DNA from: Nocardioides sp. QY071
Lineage (GTDB): Bacteria > Actinomycetota > Actinomycetes > Propionibacteriales > Nocardioidaceae
Reading direction: 5' to 3'
Assembly (NCBI RefSeq): GCF_029961765.1
Contig: NZ_CP124681.1
Span: 310,001 to 374,000 of the forward strand
DNA length: 64,000 nt
Positions within the stretch are counted from its first letter, which is position 1, and each line of letters begins with the position of its first letter. Positions 25,870 through 36,115 of this stretch are shown in pieces. A program made the position numbers and the translations under genes. The notes below the pieces were generated by a model that was not told the origin of the DNA, did not search any database, and worked only from the letters and a program-made list of their open reading frames with translations.

Positions 25870-26423
25870 TGCGCCTGTTCACGGCGGTGGTCCCGCCGCC
25901 CGAGGCGGTCGAGCACCTCGACGCCTTCCTCGACCCGCGCCGCGCTGCCGCGTCCTTCCGCTGGACCCGGCCCGAGCAGCTCCACGTCACCCTCGCGTTC
26001 ATGGCCGAGGCCGAGGAGCGCCGCGTCGATGCGTACGTCGACCGCCTGGCCGAGTCCCTCGACGGGCTCTCGCCCGTCGAGCTGACCCTCGCCGGTGCGG
26101 TCGTGTTCCCGAACGTCGCCGAGGGCCGGGTGCTCGCGACGGGCGTGACCGGCGGCGACGAGACGCTCGCGACGGCCTCGGTCCGCGCCCGCAACGCGGC
26201 CGTGGCCTGTGGGATCGAGGTCGACGGGCAGCGCTTCCGGCCCCACCTGACCGTCGCTCGCACGGGCGGTCACCCGACCGAGATGACCAGCTGGGTGCGA
26301 CTCCTGGACACCTACGAGGGTCCGGCATGGCCATGCGCGTCGGTGCACGTGATCGCCTCGCACCTCGGGGAGGGGCCGCGCCGGTCGCCGCGCTACGAGC
26401 CGCTCGCCGAGATCGTGCTGTAG
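25869..26423 (+). CDS. thpR: RNA 2',3'-cyclic phosphodiesterase
   Basis: Protein of 184 aa of the 2H phosphoesterase superfamily. Both catalytic His motifs are present: HVTLAF near residue 40 and HLTVAR near residue 128. ThpR (formerly 2'-5' RNA ligase) opens 2',3'-cyclic phosphates at RNA ends. It is coupled to the VIT-type transporter by a TGATG overlap, an arrangement without obvious functional logic. Its end faces the pntB gene across a palindrome-rich gap. Confidence 0.92.
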   Translation: MRLFTAVVPPPEAVEHLDAFLDPRRAAASFRWTRPEQLHVTLAFMAEAEERRVDAYVDRLAESLDGLSPVELTLAGAVVFPNVAEGRVLATGVTGGDETLATASVRARNAAVACGIEVDGQRFRPHLTVARTGGHPTEMTSWVRLLDTYEGPAWPCASVHVIASHLGEGPRRSPRYEPLAEIVL

Positions 26424-26440
26424 GGGCGAGCGCCACCACC

Positions 26441-26523
26441 GAATCGTTCGATCGCACGGTTTGGGGGGTTTCGGGGGCTCCTACACCCCTCGAACCGTTC
26501 GATCGAACGGTTTGAGGGGTGTA
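26441..26523. repeat. Paired GTTCGATCGAAC palindromes, possible bidirectional terminator
   Basis: The 154-bp gap between convergent thpR and pntB contains an imperfect palindrome at about 26442-26462 and a perfect 20-mer AACCGTTCGATCGAACGGTT at 26493-26512. The perfect copy is embedded in a 42-nt inverted repeat (26482-26523) with only one G/T mismatch that would wobble-pair in RNA. The same 20-mer occurs again at 32093-32112 between other convergent genes. There is no clear U tract. It may be a terminator, a REP-like element, or both. Confidence 0.75.
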
Positions 26524-26577
26524 CGTCGAAGGGCCGGCCCCGCAGTGCGGAACCGGCCCTTCGACGTACGCCTGGTG

Positions 26578-28002
26578 TCAGCCGAGCGCCTTGACGATGT
26601 CCTCGACGCGGTCCTTCGCGTCGCCGAACAGCATCTGGCTGTTGTCGCGGAAGAACAGCGGGTTCTGCACGCCCGCGTAGCCGGCGGCCATGGAGCGCTT
26701 GAAGACGATGACGTCCTTGGCGTTCCAGACCTCGAGGACCGGCATGCCCGCGATCGGGGAGGACGGGTCCTCGGACGCGGCCGGGTTGACCGTGTCGTTG
26801 GCGCCGATGACCAGGACGACGTCCGTGTCGGGGAAGTCGTCGTTGATCTCGTCCATCTCGAGCACGATGTCGTAGGGCAGCTTGGCCTCGGCGAGCAGCA
26901 CGTTCATGTGGCCCGGGAGGCGGCCCGCGACGGGGTGGATGCCGAAGCGGACGTCGACGCCCTTGGCCCGCAGCTTCGCGGTCAGGTCGGCGACGGGGTA
27001 CTGCGCCTGCGCCACGGCCATGCCGTAGCCCGGGGTGATGACCACCGAGGACGCGCCGGAGAGGAGCTCGGCGACGGCGTCGGCCTGGATCTCGCGGTGC
27101 TCGCCGTAGTCCACGTCGTCGCCCGCGGGAGCGGCGATGCCGAAGCCGCCCGCGATGACGGAGATGAACGAGCGGTTCATCGCCTTGCACATGATGTAGG
27201 ACAGGTACGCACCGGAGGAGCCGACGAGGGCACCGGTGACGATGAGCAGGTCGTTGCCGAGCAGGAAGCCCGACGCGGCCGCGGCCCAGCCGGAGTACGA
27301 GTTGAGCATCGACACCACGACCGGCATGTCACCGCCGCCGATCGAGGCGACCAGGTGCCAGCCCAGCGCGAGCGCCAGCAGGGTCAGCACGCCCAGCAGG
27401 ATGTCGGCCGAGGTGTTGTCGTGCGTGTCGAGCGAGACGTAGATCGCGGTCAGGATCGCGAACAGCACCAGCGAGCCGACGTTGATGAGGTTCTTGCCCG
27501 GCAGCATGAGCGGGGCGGACTTCATCTTCGCCGACAGCTTCAGGTTGGCGACGATCGAGCCGGTGAAGGTGACCGCACCGATGAAGATGCCGATCGCGAC
27601 CTCGGCCTCGTGGATGTTGACCAGGCTGTCGAGCGACTCGTGGGAGCCGAGGACGTGGCCGTTCCAGCCGATCGCGACGGCCGCGAGGCCGACGAACGAG
27701 TGCAGCATGGCGATGAGCTCGGGCATGCCGGTCATCTCGACGATCCTCGCGCGCCACAGGCCGACCGCACCGCCGACGGCGATCGCGGCCAGCATGGCGA
27801 TGATGACCACCGCGCGGTTGTCGACGAACTCGCTGCCGTCGATCACTGCGATGACGGTCGCGATGAGGGCGACCGCCATGCCGACGATGCCGAACGTCAG
27901 GCCGTTCTTGGCCGACTCGTGCTTCGAGAGACCTGCCAGGGACAGGATGAACAGCAGCGCGGCGACGATGTACGCCGCACCGGTGATGGAGATGATGTCC
28001 AT
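26578..28002 (-). CDS. pntB: NAD(P) transhydrogenase subunit beta
   Basis: Proton-translocating transhydrogenase beta subunit, 474 aa. The N-terminal half has about eight or nine membrane helices (starting [20 protein letters not shown]); the C-terminal half is the NADP(H)-binding domain III with [19 protein letters not shown], the [20 protein letters not shown] stretch and [13 protein letters not shown]. With PntA it uses the proton motive force to reduce NADP+ with NADH. Starts 3 bp after the pntA stop, so cotranscribed. Confidence 0.96.
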   Translation of the reverse strand: MDIISITGAAYIVAALLFILSLAGLSKHESAKNGLTFGIVGMAVALIATVIAVIDGSEFVDNRAVVIIAMLAAIAVGGAVGLWRARIVEMTGMPELIAMLHSFVGLAAVAIGWNGHVLGSHESLDSLVNIHEAEVAIGIFIGAVTFTGSIVANLKLSAKMKSAPLMLPGKNLINVGSLVLFAILTAIYVSLDTHDNTSADILLGVLTLLALALGWHLVASIGGGDMPVVVSMLNSYSGWAAAASGFLLGNDLLIVTGALVGSSGAYLSYIMCKAMNRSFISVIAGGFGIAAPAGDDVDYGEHREIQADAVAELLSGASSVVITPGYGMAVAQAQYPVADLTAKLRAKGVDVRFGIHPVAGRLPGHMNVLLAEAKLPYDIVLEMDEINDDFPDTDVVLVIGANDTVNPAASEDPSSPIAGMPVLEVWNAKDVIVFKRSMAAGYAGVQNPLFFRDNSQMLFGDAKDRVEDIVKALG

Positions 28003-28005
28003 GGA

Positions 28006-29550
28006 TCAGGCTCCCTTGCTGAACATCGAGAGCATGCGGCGCGTGACCGCGAACCCACCGAACACGTTGATCGAGGCCAGCAGGATCGCGACCAGCGACA
28101 GTCCGAGGACGAGGTTGTCGTTGCTCGGAACCTGCAGCAGTGCTCCGACGACCACGACGCCGGAGATGGCGTTGGTGACCGACATCAGCGGCGTGTGCAG
28201 CGCGTGCGCGACCTTGCCGATGACGTAGTAGCCGATCACGATCGAGAGCATCAGCACGGTGAAGTGCGTGCGCAGCTCCTGGGTCGGGGCCAGTGCGTTG
28301 ATGAGCCAGAACAGGGCGATCGCGCCCAGCACCAGGCCGACCTTCGTGCCCGCCGACATCGGCGGCTTCACCGGCTTCGGCTCGGCCACAGCAGCCGGTG
28401 CGGCGGCCGGGGCGGCCGAGACCTGCACGGCCGGCGGCGGCCACGTCGACTCACCGTCGCGCACGACGGTGATGCCGCGCTGCACGACGTCGTCGAAGTC
28501 CAGGCCCAGGTTGCCGTCCTTCTCGGGGGTCAGCAGCTTGAGCAGGTTGACGATGTTGGTGCCGTACAGCTGGGACGTCTGCGCGGCCAGGCGGCCGGCG
28601 AGGTCGGTGTAGCCGAGGATCGTCACGCCGTTGTCGGTGACGACCTTCTGGTCGGCCACGGTGCCGGCGGCGTTGCCGCCGTTGGCGGCCGCCATGTCGA
28701 CGATCACGGAGCCGTTGCGCATGCCCGCGACGGTCTCGGCGGTGATCAGCGACGGAGCGGGACGTCCGGGGATCAGCGCGGTCGTGATGACGATGTCGGC
28801 GGCACGCGCCTCCTCGTCGTACATCGCGGCGGTCGCGGCGACCTGGGCCTCGGACATCTCCTTGGCGTAGCCGTCGGAGGAGACCTCCTGCTCCATGTCG
28901 ACGTGGACGAACTCGGCACCCATCGACTCGACCTGCTCGGCGACCTCGGGACGCACGTCGAACGCGCGCACGATCGCGCCCATCGCGGAGGCCGCACCGA
29001 TCGCGGCGAGGCCGGCGACACCGGCACCCACGACGAAGACGCGGGCCGGCGGGATCTTGCCCGCGGCGGTGACCTGGCCGGTGAACATCCGGCCGAACTC
29101 GTGGGCCGACTCGACGACGGCGCGGTAGCCCGCGACGTTCGCCATCGAGGACAGCACGTCCATCGACTGCGCACGCGAGATCCGCGGCACCGCGTCCATG
29201 GCCAGCGCGGTCACGCCCTGCGCCTGCAGCTTCTCGAGCAGTTCGGGGCTGCGGCCCGGCGCCATCATCGAGATGATCGTGGCGCCCCGGCGGAGCCGGC
29301 CGATCTCCTCATCCGTGGGGGCGTTGACCTTGACGACGACGTCGGCGGCCCACACCTCCGCACGTGAGCCGACCCGCACCTTGGCGTCCTCGAGCCCCGT
29401 GAAAGCACTGTCGGGCTGGTCGGCGAGGTCGCCGGCGCCCGACTCGACGATCACGTCGTAGCCGAGGTTGGTCAGTTGGGTTACGGTCTTTGCGGTCGCC
29501 GCGACCAGGGTTTCGCCCTGTTTCGACTCGCGCGGGATGCCGATGAGCAT
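28006..29550 (-). CDS. pntA: NAD(P) transhydrogenase subunit alpha
   Basis: Alpha subunit of 514 aa. I start at ATG 29550 because GGAGG lies 4-8 nt ahead; ATG 29565 would add five residues. Residues 1-370 form the NAD(H)-binding domain I ([46 protein letters not shown]); an Ala/Pro-rich linker (~385-400) leads to about four membrane helices ([17 protein letters not shown] onward). This is the E. coli-like two-subunit layout. A TAGTTT hexamer at 29592-29587 (reverse) probably serves as its -10. Confidence 0.95.
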   Translation of the reverse strand: MLIGIPRESKQGETLVAATAKTVTQLTNLGYDVIVESGAGDLADQPDSAFTGLEDAKVRVGSRAEVWAADVVVKVNAPTDEEIGRLRRGATIISMMAPGRSPELLEKLQAQGVTALAMDAVPRISRAQSMDVLSSMANVAGYRAVVESAHEFGRMFTGQVTAAGKIPPARVFVVGAGVAGLAAIGAASAMGAIVRAFDVRPEVAEQVESMGAEFVHVDMEQEVSSDGYAKEMSEAQVAATAAMYDEEARAADIVITTALIPGRPAPSLITAETVAGMRNGSVIVDMAAANGGNAAGTVADQKVVTDNGVTILGYTDLAGRLAAQTSQLYGTNIVNLLKLLTPEKDGNLGLDFDDVVQRGITVVRDGESTWPPPAVQVSAAPAAAPAAVAEPKPVKPPMSAGTKVGLVLGAIALFWLINALAPTQELRTHFTVLMLSIVIGYYVIGKVAHALHTPLMSVTNAISGVVVVGALLQVPSNDNLVLGLSLVAILLASINVFGGFAVTRRMLSMFSKGA

Positions 29551-29688
29551 CGAGCCTCCAGCCATTCTGTGGATACAGCGCGAGCCAAACTACACAGACC
29601 TCACCCCCTCACGGGGGCCGTCTTACGTGTGACGTACATCTAGGGGATACGGGTTGCGCTGAGCGGGACGGCGCTGGACGCGCGGCGC

Positions 29689-30333
29689 TCAGCCCGCGGC
29701 GATCCCGTACATCCGGTCGCCGGCGTCGCCGAGACCCGGGACGATGTAGCCCTTCTCGTTGAGCCGCTCGTCCATCGCCGCGGTCACGATCGTCACCGGG
29801 ATCTCCAGGTCGCCCAGCTCCTCCTCGAGGCGCGCGCAGCCCTCGGGAGCCGCCAGCAGGCACACGGCGGTGATGTGGTCGGCGCCCCGGTCGACGAGGA
29901 AGCGGATCGCCGCGGCGAGGGTGCCGCCGGTCGCGAGCATCGGGTCGACGACGTAGCACTGCCGCCCGGACAGGTCCTCGGGCAGGCGCTCGGCGTACGT
30001 CGTGGCCTCGAGGGTCTCCTCGTTGCGGACCATGCCCAGGAAGCCCACCTCGGCGGTCGGCAGCAGCCGGACCATGCCGTCGAGCATGCCGAGGCCGGCC
30101 CGCAGGATCGGTACGACGAGCGGGCGCGGCGTCGCGAGCCGGGTGCCCGTGGTGGGCGTGACAGGAGTCTCGATCTCGGTCGGCTCGACCCGGACGTCGC
30201 GGGTGGCCTCGTAGGCCAACAGGGTGACCAGCTCGTCGGCCAGCGACCGGAAGGTCGGGGAGTCGGTGTCCTTGTTGCGGAGCACGGTCAGCTTGTGGGC
30301 GACGAGGGGGTGATCCACGACCAGGGTGCGCAT
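29689..30333 (-). CDS. upp: Uracil phosphoribosyltransferase
   Basis: Protein of 214 aa with the UPRT hallmarks: [12 protein letters not shown], the PRPP loop [18 protein letters not shown], and the C-terminal uracil-binding [16 protein letters not shown]. Salvages uracil with PRPP to UMP. Leaderless start from TAGGGT, 7 nt, ATG. The 138-bp gap between its end and pntA holds CCCCC-TCAC-GGGGG at 29604-29617, possibly its terminator. Divergent from the TadA gene pair. Confidence 0.96.
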   Translation of the reverse strand: MRTLVVDHPLVAHKLTVLRNKDTDSPTFRSLADELVTLLAYEATRDVRVEPTEIETPVTPTTGTRLATPRPLVVPILRAGLGMLDGMVRLLPTAEVGFLGMVRNEETLEATTYAERLPEDLSGRQCYVVDPMLATGGTLAAAIRFLVDRGADHITAVCLLAAPEGCARLEEELGDLEIPVTIVTAAMDERLNEKGYIVPGLGDAGDRMYGIAAG

Positions 30334-30340
30334 GGAGGAG

Positions 30341-30346
30341 ACCCTA
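30341..30346 (-). promoter_or_regulatory. -10 hexamer of the upp leaderless promoter (TAGGGT)
   Basis: Reverse-strand TAGGGT followed by 7 nt (CTCCTCC) and the ATG of upp. No Shine-Dalgarno sequence in between. Confidence 0.5.
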
Positions 30347-30403
30347 GTGGCTCAAGCGCGAAACCCTCTGGCCCTGCGCCCCGTCCCGTGCCACGCTTGA
30401 CGC

Positions 30404-30898
30404 ATGACCGCTAGCGGCACGGCCATCGAATCGGTCGACTTCGCCCTCGCCGCCTACCGCGAGGAGGGTGTGTGGCAGGTGGCCGAGCTGTCGCCCGACC
30501 ACGCGACCGACGTCGAGACCCTCGCCGCCGCGCTGCGCCGGTTCCCCGGTGACGGTGGCGCCGTCGGCCTGGTCGCCGTCGAGGAGGACTTCTTCGTGGT
30601 GGTCCGCGTCGCCGGCCCGCGCACCCGCGTGATGCTCTCCGACATCACCGCCGCGACGGAGTGGGAGGTCGCCGCGGTGGTGCTCGAGCACCTCGGCCTG
30701 CCGCCCGTCGAGGACGAGGACGACCCCGAGCCCGCCGGCGACCTCGAGCTGCTCAGCGACCTCGGCGTCGACGCGATGGACCTCGCCGCGATCCTCGACG
30801 ACGACGAGCTGTACCCCGACGAGATGCTCTCCGAGATCGCCCGCGGCCTCGGCTTCGGCGACCTCTTCGACGACACCGTCGGCCTCACCTCGGCGTGA
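30404..30898 (+). CDS. tRNA adenosine deaminase-associated protein
   Basis: Acidic protein of 164 aa lying 61 bp upstream of tadA. It matches the actinobacterial family regularly found next to TadA: an N-terminal FALAAYREEGVWQVAEL strand region, VVRVAGPRTRVMLSDITAAT in the middle, and a strongly acidic C-terminal part (DEDDPEPAGDLELL, DDDELYPDEML). Its molecular role is unknown; the conserved linkage suggests assistance to TadA or tRNA binding, but this is inference. Confidence 0.85.
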   Translation: MTASGTAIESVDFALAAYREEGVWQVAELSPDHATDVETLAAALRRFPGDGGAVGLVAVEEDFFVVVRVAGPRTRVMLSDITAATEWEVAAVVLEHLGLPPVEDEDDPEPAGDLELLSDLGVDAMDLAAILDDDELYPDEMLSEIARGLGFGDLFDDTVGLTSA

Positions 30899-30959
30899 CC
30901 ACGCCTCCGAGTTCTTCTCCCCCGGCCCGCTCCGCCGAACAACTCGCCGGGGACCCCGG

Positions 30960-31427
30960 ATGAGCGCACCGCTCGCCCGCTGGGAGGAGCCGATGCGGTC
31001 CGCCCTCGCGGAGGCGTCCGCCGCGCTCGCCACCGGCGACGTGCCGATCGGTGCGGTGGTCGTCTCACCCGAGGGCGCCGTGATCGGCACCGGCCGCAAC
31101 GTCCGCGAGCGCGACGCCGACCCGACCGGCCACGCCGAGGTGGTCGCCCTGCGCGAGGCGGCCGCCGCGCGCGGCGAGTGGCGCCTCACCGGATGCACCC
31201 TGGTCGTCACCCTCGAGCCGTGCACCATGTGCGCCGGCGCCGCCGTCCTGTCCCGGGTCGACCGCGTCGTCTTCGGTGCGTACGACGACAAGGCGGGCGC
31301 GGTCGGCTCGCTGTGGGACGTCGTACGCGACCGCCGGCTCAACCACCGCCCCGAGGTGCTCGCCGGGGTGCTGGCCGAGGAGTCGGCCGCCCTGCTCGAC
31401 GGCTTCTTCTCCTCCCAGCGCCGATGA
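30960..31427 (+). CDS. tadA: tRNA adenosine(34) deaminase
   Basis: Cytidine-deaminase-fold enzyme of 155 aa with the zinc site GHAEVVAL (His and catalytic Glu) and LEPCTMCAGA (two Cys). TadA converts A34 of tRNA-Arg(ACG) to inosine. Start ATG 30960 at the end of a GGGGACCCCGG stretch. The downstream TIGR03086-type gene follows after 31 bp on the same strand. Confidence 0.95.
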   Translation: MSAPLARWEEPMRSALAEASAALATGDVPIGAVVVSPEGAVIGTGRNVRERDADPTGHAEVVALREAAAARGEWRLTGCTLVVTLEPCTMCAGAAVLSRVDRVVFGAYDDKAGAVGSLWDVVRDRRLNHRPEVLAGVLAEESAALLDGFFSSQRR

Positions 31428-31458
31428 TTCCGGCCGTGCTCCCTGGTCGGTACCGGTC

Positions 31459-32031
31459 ATGACCCTCGATCTCGGACCGGCCACGACCACGCTCAGCGAC
31501 CTGGTGGCGTCGGTGACCGACGACCAGCTCGCCCTCCCGACCCCGTGCACGGCGTACTCCGTCGGTGACCTCGTCGAGCACGTCGGCGGCCTCGCCCTCG
31601 CCTTCGCCGAGGCAGCCCGCAAGGCGCCGTCGCCGGGGTCGGGGCAGGGCGGCAGCGGCGACGCGTCCCGGCTGGAGGACGGCTGGCGCGAGCGGATCGC
31701 GTCGGACCTCGGGCAGCTGGCGCAGGCCTGGCGCGACCCGGCGGCGTACGACGGCATGACCGCCGCCGGCGGCGTCGACCTGCCCGGCGAGGTCGCGGCC
31801 GCGGTCGCGCTCAACGAGGTCGTCGTCCACGGCTGGGACCTGGCCACCGCGCTGGGCCGGCCGTTCGCGGTCACCGAGGCAGACGTCGCGGCCTGCCTGT
31901 CCTTCGCCCGCCCGTTCTCGAGCCCGGAGACCGCGGCCGACAGGGGCACGGCGTTCGGTGCGGTGCTGCCCGTCCCGGACGGCGCGACGCCGCTCGTCGA
32001 GCTGCTCGCGCTCCTCGGCCGCCGGGGTTGA
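31459..32031 (+). CDS. TIGR03086-type metal-binding (DinB/maleylpyruvate isomerase-like) protein
   Basis: Protein of 190 aa. The N-terminal helix bundle resembles the mycothiol-dependent maleylpyruvate isomerase/DinB family: LPTPCTAYSVGDLVEHVGG carries the first His, and NEVVVHGWDLATALGRPF the second His region typical of TIGR03086. Members bind a divalent metal and are thought to act on mycothiol conjugates; the real substrate is unknown. An in-frame start further upstream would overlap tadA, so ATG 31459 is preferred. Confidence 0.82.
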   Translation: MTLDLGPATTTLSDLVASVTDDQLALPTPCTAYSVGDLVEHVGGLALAFAEAARKAPSPGSGQGGSGDASRLEDGWRERIASDLGQLAQAWRDPAAYDGMTAAGGVDLPGEVAAAVALNEVVVHGWDLATALGRPFAVTEADVAACLSFARPFSSPETAADRGTAFGAVLPVPDGATPLVELLALLGRRG

Positions 32032-32042
32032 CGCGCGACCGG

Positions 32043-32114
32043 ACCGTTCGATCGAACGATTCGATCGCGGAATGGGCCGGCGAGCCTGCTCAAACCGTTC
32101 GATCGAACGGTTTG
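32043..32114. repeat. Second locus of GTTCGATCGAAC palindromes
   Basis: The 84-bp gap between the convergent TIGR03086-type gene and eda holds an imperfect copy (CGTTCGATCGAACG at 32045-32058, plus ATTCGATCGCGG) and a perfect copy (AACCGTTCGATCGAACGGTT at 32093-32112, extendable to 24 bp at 32091-32114). It has the same paired layout as 26441-26523, including one degenerate and one perfect copy. Only 1-2 bp separate it from the eda stop codon. Likely bidirectional terminator or REP-like repeat. Confidence 0.75.
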
Positions 32115-32115
32115 G

Positions 32116-32727
32116 TCAACCCAGCGCGGCTGCCTCCGCGGCGAGCTTGCTGATCCGCTCCCAGTCCCCGGCGGCGACGGCGTCGGCGGGGGTGAGCCAC
32201 GAGCCACCGACGCAGCCGACGTTCGGCAGGGCGAGGTAGCCGGGCGCGGAGGCGGGGGTGATGCCGCCGGTGGGGCAGAACCGGGCCTGGGGGAGGGGGC
32301 CGCCGACCGCGCGGAGGTACGCCGCTCCGCCGGCCGCCTCGGCGGGGAAGAACTTCATCTCGCTCACGCCGGCGTCGAGCACCGCCATCACCTCGGAGAC
32401 GGTCGCCGTACCGGGCAGGAAGGGCACGCCGGTGTCCTGCATCGCGGCCAGCAGCGAAGGCGTGCAGCCCGGGGAGACGAGGAAGCCCGCCCCGGCGGCC
32501 ACCGCGGCCGACGCCTGGCCGGGCGTGGCGATCGTCCCTGCGCCGAGGGCGATCTCGGGCACCTCGGCGGCGATCAGGCGGATCGCCTCGAGGGCCAGCG
32601 GGGTGCGCAGGGTGAGCTCGATGGCGGGCAGGCCGCCGTCGACGAGCGCCCGGGCGATGGGTACGGCGGTCGCGAGGTCGTCGATCACGACCACCGGCAG
32701 CACGGGGACCAGGTCAAGCGCGGACAA
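32116..32727 (-). CDS. eda: 2-dehydro-3-deoxy-phosphogluconate aldolase
   Basis: Class I aldolase of 203 aa that cleaves KDPG to pyruvate and glyceraldehyde-3-phosphate. Motifs: [11 protein letters not shown] (catalytic Glu), [28 protein letters not shown] (Schiff-base Lys) and [10 protein letters not shown]. The start is TTG at 32727 inside the 3' end of edd, with GGAGGT 6 nt upstream, a 14-bp overlap that couples translation. Last gene of the zwf-edd-eda operon; its end abuts a palindromic repeat. Confidence 0.94.
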   Translation of the reverse strand: MSALDLVPVLPVVVIDDLATAVPIARALVDGGLPAIELTLRTPLALEAIRLIAAEVPEIALGAGTIATPGQASAAVAAGAGFLVSPGCTPSLLAAMQDTGVPFLPGTATVSEVMAVLDAGVSEMKFFPAEAAGGAAYLRAVGGPLPQARFCPTGGITPASAPGYLALPNVGCVGGSWLTPADAVAAGDWERISKLAAEAAALG

Positions 32728-34567
32728 GGGGCACCTCCGGGGAAGCAGCAGCGGGGACGGGGAAGATCGAGGCGCCCTGGTCGGCCGGGCCGACGGTGGC
32801 GCGGAAGGCGGCGAACAGCTCTCGACCGGTCCCGGCCCAGGCGTCGCCGGCCGGAGCGGCCCCGACAGCAGGACGCCCGGCCAGGTCGGCGGCGACGGTC
32901 AGCACCCCGGCGTCGGCGTCGAGGGTGACCAGGTCGCCGTCGCGGATCCGGGAGAGCGGACCGCCCAGTGCGGCCTCGGGGGTGACGTGGATGGCGGCGG
33001 GGACCTTGCCCGAGGCACCGGACATCCGGCCGTCGGTGACGATCGCGACCCGCTGTCCCCGGTCCTGCAGCACCCCGAGCGCCGGGGTCAGCTTGTGCAG
33101 CTCGGGCATGCCGTTGGCGGCCGGCCCCTGGTAGCGGATCACCGCGACCAGGTCGATCCCGTCCAGCTCGCCGTTCGCGAACGCGAGGAGGAAGTCGTGC
33201 TGGTCGTCGAAGACCCGCGCCGGCGCGGACACCGTCCGGTGCTCGACCGCGACCGCGGAGGTCTTCACCACGCCCGTCCCGAGCGGCCCCCGCACGACCT
33301 TCACGCCGCCGTCGGCCGAGAAGGGCGCCGTGGCGGGCCGCAGCACCTCCAGGTCCAGGCTCTCTGCCGGACCGGGTCGCCACGACAGCTCGCCGTCGAC
33401 CAGGACGGGCTCGGTGCTGTAGCGCCGCAGTCCGCGCCCCACGATCGTCTCGACGTCCTCGTGCAGCAGTCCGGCGTCCAGCAGGGTCCGCACCAGGAAC
33501 CCGACCCCGCCGGCTGCGTGGAAGTGGTTCACGTCGGCCGCACCGTTGGGGTACACCCGTGCCAGCAGCGGTACGACGGCCGACAGGTCGGCGAGGTCGT
33601 CCCAGGTGAGCAGGATCCCGGCCGCGCGGGCGATCGCGACCAGGTGCAGCGTGTGGTTGGTCGACCCGCCGCTGGCGAGCAGCGCGACGCAGGCGTTGAG
33701 GATGACCTTCTCGTCGACCAGCTCACCGATCCCGGGCGCGGTACCCGCGGCCCGCCGCACGCCCACCGCGGCGGCCTCCCGGGTCAGCGCCTCGCGCAGC
33801 GGGGAGTCCGGGTTGACGAAGGACGAGCCCGGAAGGTGCAGGCCCATCACCTCCATCAGCAGCTGGTTGGAGTTGGCGGTGCCGTAGAACGTGCACGTCC
33901 CCCGGGAGTGGTACGACGCCGCCTCGGCCTCGAGCAGCTCCTCGCGCCCGACCTTCCCCTCGGCGTACGCCTGCCGGACGCGGGCCTTCTCGCCGTTGGG
34001 CAGCCCGGAGGCCATCGGCCCGGCGGGCACGAACACGGTCGGCAGGTGCCCGAAGGACAGCGCTCCGATCAGCAGGCCGGGCACGATCTTGTCGCACACG
34101 CCGAGCAGCAGTGCCGCGTCGAACATGTCGTGCGACAGCGCGATCGCGGTCGACATCGCGATGACGTCGCGGCTGTAGAGCGAGAGCTGCATGCCGTCGC
34201 GGCCCTGGGTGATCCCGTCACACATGGCGGGGACGCCGCCCGCGACCTGCGCGAGCCCGCCGGCGCGGATCACCGCGTCCTTGAGGACGGGTGGGTAGGC
34301 GCCGTACGGCTGGTGGGCGGAGAGCATGTCGTTGTAGCTGGTCACGATCGCCAGGTTGGGCTTGTGCCCGTGGGCGAGCTCGGCCTTGGCCGGACCCTCG
34401 GCGGCGGCGAAGCCGTGCGCGAGGTTGGCGCAGGCGAGCCGGCCGCGCGCGGGGCCGCGGACCGCGGCGGCCCGCACCCGGTCGAGGTAAGCCGACCGGG
34501 TGGCCGCGCTCCGCTCGACGAGGCGCCGGGTGACCTCGGCCAGGACGGGGTGGAGCTCCTCGGTCAT
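32714..34567 (-). CDS. edd: Phosphogluconate dehydratase
   Basis: IlvD/Edd-family [4Fe-4S] dehydratase of 617 aa, about the normal Edd length. Motifs: [40 protein letters not shown] (cluster Cys), [27 protein letters not shown] (third Cys; quoted here only as a landmark near residue 225), and [17 protein letters not shown]. Converts 6-phosphogluconate to KDPG. GGAGGG lies 6 nt before the ATG, and the ATG overlaps the zwf stop (ATGA). Confidence 0.95.
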   Translation of the reverse strand: MTEELHPVLAEVTRRLVERSAATRSAYLDRVRAAAVRGPARGRLACANLAHGFAAAEGPAKAELAHGHKPNLAIVTSYNDMLSAHQPYGAYPPVLKDAVIRAGGLAQVAGGVPAMCDGITQGRDGMQLSLYSRDVIAMSTAIALSHDMFDAALLLGVCDKIVPGLLIGALSFGHLPTVFVPAGPMASGLPNGEKARVRQAYAEGKVGREELLEAEAASYHSRGTCTFYGTANSNQLLMEVMGLHLPGSSFVNPDSPLREALTREAAAVGVRRAAGTAPGIGELVDEKVILNACVALLASGGSTNHTLHLVAIARAAGILLTWDDLADLSAVVPLLARVYPNGAADVNHFHAAGGVGFLVRTLLDAGLLHEDVETIVGRGLRRYSTEPVLVDGELSWRPGPAESLDLEVLRPATAPFSADGGVKVVRGPLGTGVVKTSAVAVEHRTVSAPARVFDDQHDFLLAFANGELDGIDLVAVIRYQGPAANGMPELHKLTPALGVLQDRGQRVAIVTDGRMSGASGKVPAAIHVTPEAALGGPLSRIRDGDLVTLDADAGVLTVAADLAGRPAVGAAPAGDAWAGTGRELFAAFRATVGPADQGASIFPVPAAASPEVPLVRA

Positions 34568-36063
34568 CGCGAACCCTCCTGCCAGGTGCGACCGTCTCGA
34601 GCAAGCAACCGCTCGGCGGCTGCGGGTCCGTCGGTGCCGGGGTGGTAGCGGACCGGCTCGACGCCGCTCGCCCGCCACTGCTCGAGGATGGGTTCGACCC
34701 AGCCCCACGCGGCCTCCACCTCGTCGCGGCGCATGAACAGGGTGGGGACGCCGCGCATCACGTCGCGGAGCAAGCGCTCGTACGGCTCCGGGCTGCGCTC
34801 GTCGAAGGTGTCGGCCCAGGTCAGGTCGAGGGACGCCGGGTGCAGCCGGATCCCACCGGGGCCCGGGTGCTTGGCCGTCAGGTGCAGCTGCATGCCCTCG
34901 TCGGGCTGCATCCGGATGGTCAGCCGGTTGGGCGTCGTGACGCCCTCGCTGTCGGGGAACATCGCGTGCGGCGGCTCCTTGAAGACCACCTCGATCGTCG
35001 ACTCCTGCCGGGCCAGGCGCTTGCCGGTGCGCAGGTAGAACGGCACGCCCGACCAGCGCCAGTTCTGTACCTCCGCGCGCAGCGCGACGAAGGTCTCGGT
35101 GGTGCTGGGGTGCCCGAGGTCGGCGCCGTACGACGTGTACTGGCCGCGGACCGTTGCCCGGTCGACCTCGGTGCCGGTGAGCGGCGCGAGGGCGCGCAGC
35201 ACCTTGAGCTTCTCGTCGCGGACGGCGTCGTGCGCATCGCCGCCGACGTACGACGGCGGCTCCATCGCGACCAGGCAGAGCAGCTGCAGCAGGTGGTTCT
35301 GCACCATGTCGCGCAGCGCGCCGGCCCGGTCGTAGTAGTCGCCGCGCTCGCCGACGCCGAGGGTCTCGGCGACGGTGATCTGGACGTGATCGACCCAGCG
35401 GGAGTTCCAGATGGGCTCGAGGAAGACGTTGGCGAAGCGGGTGACGAGGAGGTTCTGCACGCTCTCCTTGCCGAGGTAGTGGTCGATCCGGAAGATCTGC
35501 CGCTCCTCGAAGACCCGGCCGACGGCGTCGTTGACCTGGCGCGAGGAGGCGAGGTCGGCGCCGATCGGCTTCTCGAGCACGACCCGGCACCGCGGGGTGA
35601 CCAGGCCGAGGTCGTCGAGCCGGTCGCAGATCGTGCCGAACAGGTCGGAGCCGACCGCGAGGTAGTGGATCCGGGTGACCTCGGCCGTCTCGGTGGTTGA
35701 GGTGCGAGCGCCGGCGAGCCTCGAAACCGGCCGGTCCTTGAGCAGGCCATGGAGCCGGTCCCAGTCCTCGGCGGAGTCGATGTCGAGCGTGAGGTGGTGC
35801 AGGCGGGCGGTCAACCGGTGCAGGGCGCCGGCCTCGAGGTGGTCCTCGGCCACGTGGTCGAAGAGGGCGTGGGTGACGAGGTCGCGGTAGCCGGCGTCGT
35901 CGAGGGGCGTGCGGGAGACGCCGATGATCCGGGTGCCGGCGGGGAGCTGGCGACGGCGCTCCTGCTCGTAGAGCCCGGGCAGCAGCTTGCGCAGCGCCAG
36001 GTCGCCGGTGCCGCCGAACACGGTGAAGTCACAGGGGGGAAGCACGAGGTCGGGTGCGGTCAC
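34564..36063 (-). CDS. zwf: Glucose-6-phosphate 1-dehydrogenase
   Basis: Protein of about 499 aa from GTG 36063 (TTG 36084 would add seven residues). NADP fold [14 protein letters not shown] at the N-terminus, active-site [15 protein letters not shown], and [11 protein letters not shown] are intact. First enzyme of the Entner-Doudoroff and pentose phosphate routes; coupled to edd and eda. Odd feature: between GLLKDRP and [10 protein letters not shown] there are about 15 extra residues ([16 protein letters not shown]) encoded by a palindromic REP-like repeat, where I would expect only a short turn. The divergent ROK regulator and an intergenic palindrome probably control the operon. Confidence 0.94.
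   Translation of the reverse strand: MTAPDLVLPPCDFTVFGGTGDLALRKLLPGLYEQERRRQLPAGTRIIGVSRTPLDDAGYRDLVTHALFDHVAEDHLEAGALHRLTARLHHLTLDIDSAEDWDRLHGLLKDRPVSRLAGARTSTTETAEVTRIHYLAVGSDLFGTICDRLDDLGLVTPRCRVVLEKPIGADLASSRQVNDAVGRVFEERQIFRIDHYLGKESVQNLLVTRFANVFLEPIWNSRWVDHVQITVAETLGVGERGDYYDRAGALRDMVQNHLLQLLCLVAMEPPSYVGGDAHDAVRDEKLKVLRALAPLTGTEVDRATVRGQYTSYGADLGHPSTTETFVALRAEVQNWRWSGVPFYLRTGKRLARQESTIEVVFKEPPHAMFPDSEGVTTPNRLTIRMQPDEGMQLHLTAKHPGPGGIRLHPASLDLTWADTFDERSPEPYERLLRDVMRGVPTLFMRRDEVEAAWGWVEPILEQWRASGVEPVRYHPGTDGPAAAERLLARDGRTWQEGSR
35695..35728. repeat. REP-like palindrome inserted in the zwf coding frame
   Basis: 34 bp reading GGTTGAGGTGCGAGC, then GCCG, then GCGAGCCTCGAAACC. It resembles the GGTTTCGAGnC...CCTCAACC palindromes I know as dispersed intergenic repeats in Nocardioides and relatives. 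Here it lies inside zwf without breaking the frame, adding residues ~112-124 of the protein. Confidence 0.65.
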
Positions 36064-36097
36064 CTGCGCAACGGTAGTGCGCAAGAGTGTCTTGGGG

Positions 36098-36115
36098 AAG
36101 TCATACTTATGACTT
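36098..36115. promoter_or_regulatory. Palindromic operator between zwf and the ROK regulator
   Basis: AAGTCATA-CT-TATGACTT, a perfect 8-2-8 inverted repeat in an AT-rich patch, 35-52 bp from the zwf GTG and 39-56 bp from the ROK start. Position between divergent genes and dyad symmetry make it the best candidate binding site for the ROK protein. TAGAGT at 36140-36145, 8 nt before ATG 36154, may be the -10 of the regulator gene. Confidence 0.65.

Noticed and set aside
29604..29617. CCCCC-TCAC-GGGGG near pntA as a fifth copy of the island element
   Set aside because: The flanking ACAA and the spacing to a -10 are missing; it is more likely the upp terminator. It is kept as a warning that the G/C hairpin alone is not specific.
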